Notes under the pieces: model-generated
The model's database searches: none
What the model saw: only the letters and a program-made list of their open reading frames with translations
Told to the model about the DNA's origin: nothing
Shown here: positions 43,319 through 43,327 of the stretch, piece by piece
Position numbering within the stretch: position 1 is the stretch's first letter
Layout: the number at the start of each line of letters is the position of its first letter
Origin: JAGVWJ01 sp964588555
GTDB taxonomy: Archaea; Micrarchaeota; Micrarchaeia; Anstonellales; Bilamarchaeaceae
Length of the DNA stretch: 43,327 bases
Reading direction: 5' to 3'
Assembly: GCA_964588555.1 (NCBI GenBank)
Contig: CAZPPT010000010.1
Coordinates: 1 to 43,327 of the forward strand
Program-made: the position numbers and the translations under genes

Positions 43319-43327
43319 AACTTTGAA

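Overview
The window is archaeal chromosomal DNA. Evidence: an SRP (7S) RNA gene, a Sec61-beta gene, TFE (TFIIE-alpha-like), a tandem Lrp/AsnC regulator, a tRNA-splicing-endonuclease-like protein, a translin-family protein, a PAC2-family protein, a CDC48-like double AAA+ ATPase, and TATA boxes centred about 24-28 nt upstream of many start codons (leaderless or nearly leaderless transcripts). The lineage cannot be fixed from sequence alone. A DPANN-type archaeon with purine biosynthesis is a reasonable but weak guess.

Layout. (1) 1-8703, minus strand: four large genes of unrecognised function, in transcription order a coiled-coil protein (888 aa), a giant helical-repeat protein with a C-terminal hydrophobic segment (1144 aa), a single-pass membrane protein with a TonB/AgmX-like C-terminal domain (380 aa), and a second helical protein cut by the window edge. 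(2) 8704-9414: promoter region, the SRP RNA and two tandem promoter-plus-hairpin units that look like small RNA genes. (3) 9415-16205: mixed small and housekeeping genes (AHSA1/SRPBCC protein, small Cys-rich membrane protein, HD phosphohydrolase, Sec61-beta, PAC2 protein, TerC/DUF475 membrane protein, RelE-type toxin-antitoxin pair, PurB).

(4) 16325-23655, plus strand: a tight seven-gene operon. It holds two paralogous two-TM proteins resembling PrgI plus a VirB4 N-terminal domain, a HerA/VirB4-type ATPase, a small protein sharing a perfectly duplicated 132-bp segment with that ATPase, a Cys-motif membrane protein, a coiled-coil/winged-helix protein and an 852-aa two-TM protein with a large external domain. 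It is the best candidate here for an undescribed system: a split, type-IV-secretion-like translocase related in principle to archaeal DNA-exchange machines.

(5) 23652-31451: unknown protein, Nudix hydrolase, TFE with a Lys-rich tail, a radical SAM protein divergent from a tandem Lrp regulator across a very AT-rich spacer, then translin, DUF2283, cyclase-family and acylphosphatase genes, and a minus-strand set of PH-domain protein, EndA-like protein without two catalytic residues, and a frameshifted small gene. (6) 31533-36916: membrane-embedded double AAA+ ATPase, GT39-like glycosyltransferase, small coiled-coil protein, DUF998 protein. (7) 36908-43327: envelope genes, namely a bitopic surface protein, a frameshifted uridine-kinase-like gene, a 1044-aa secreted repeat protein, three lipoproteins, and a long perfect hairpin at the window edge.
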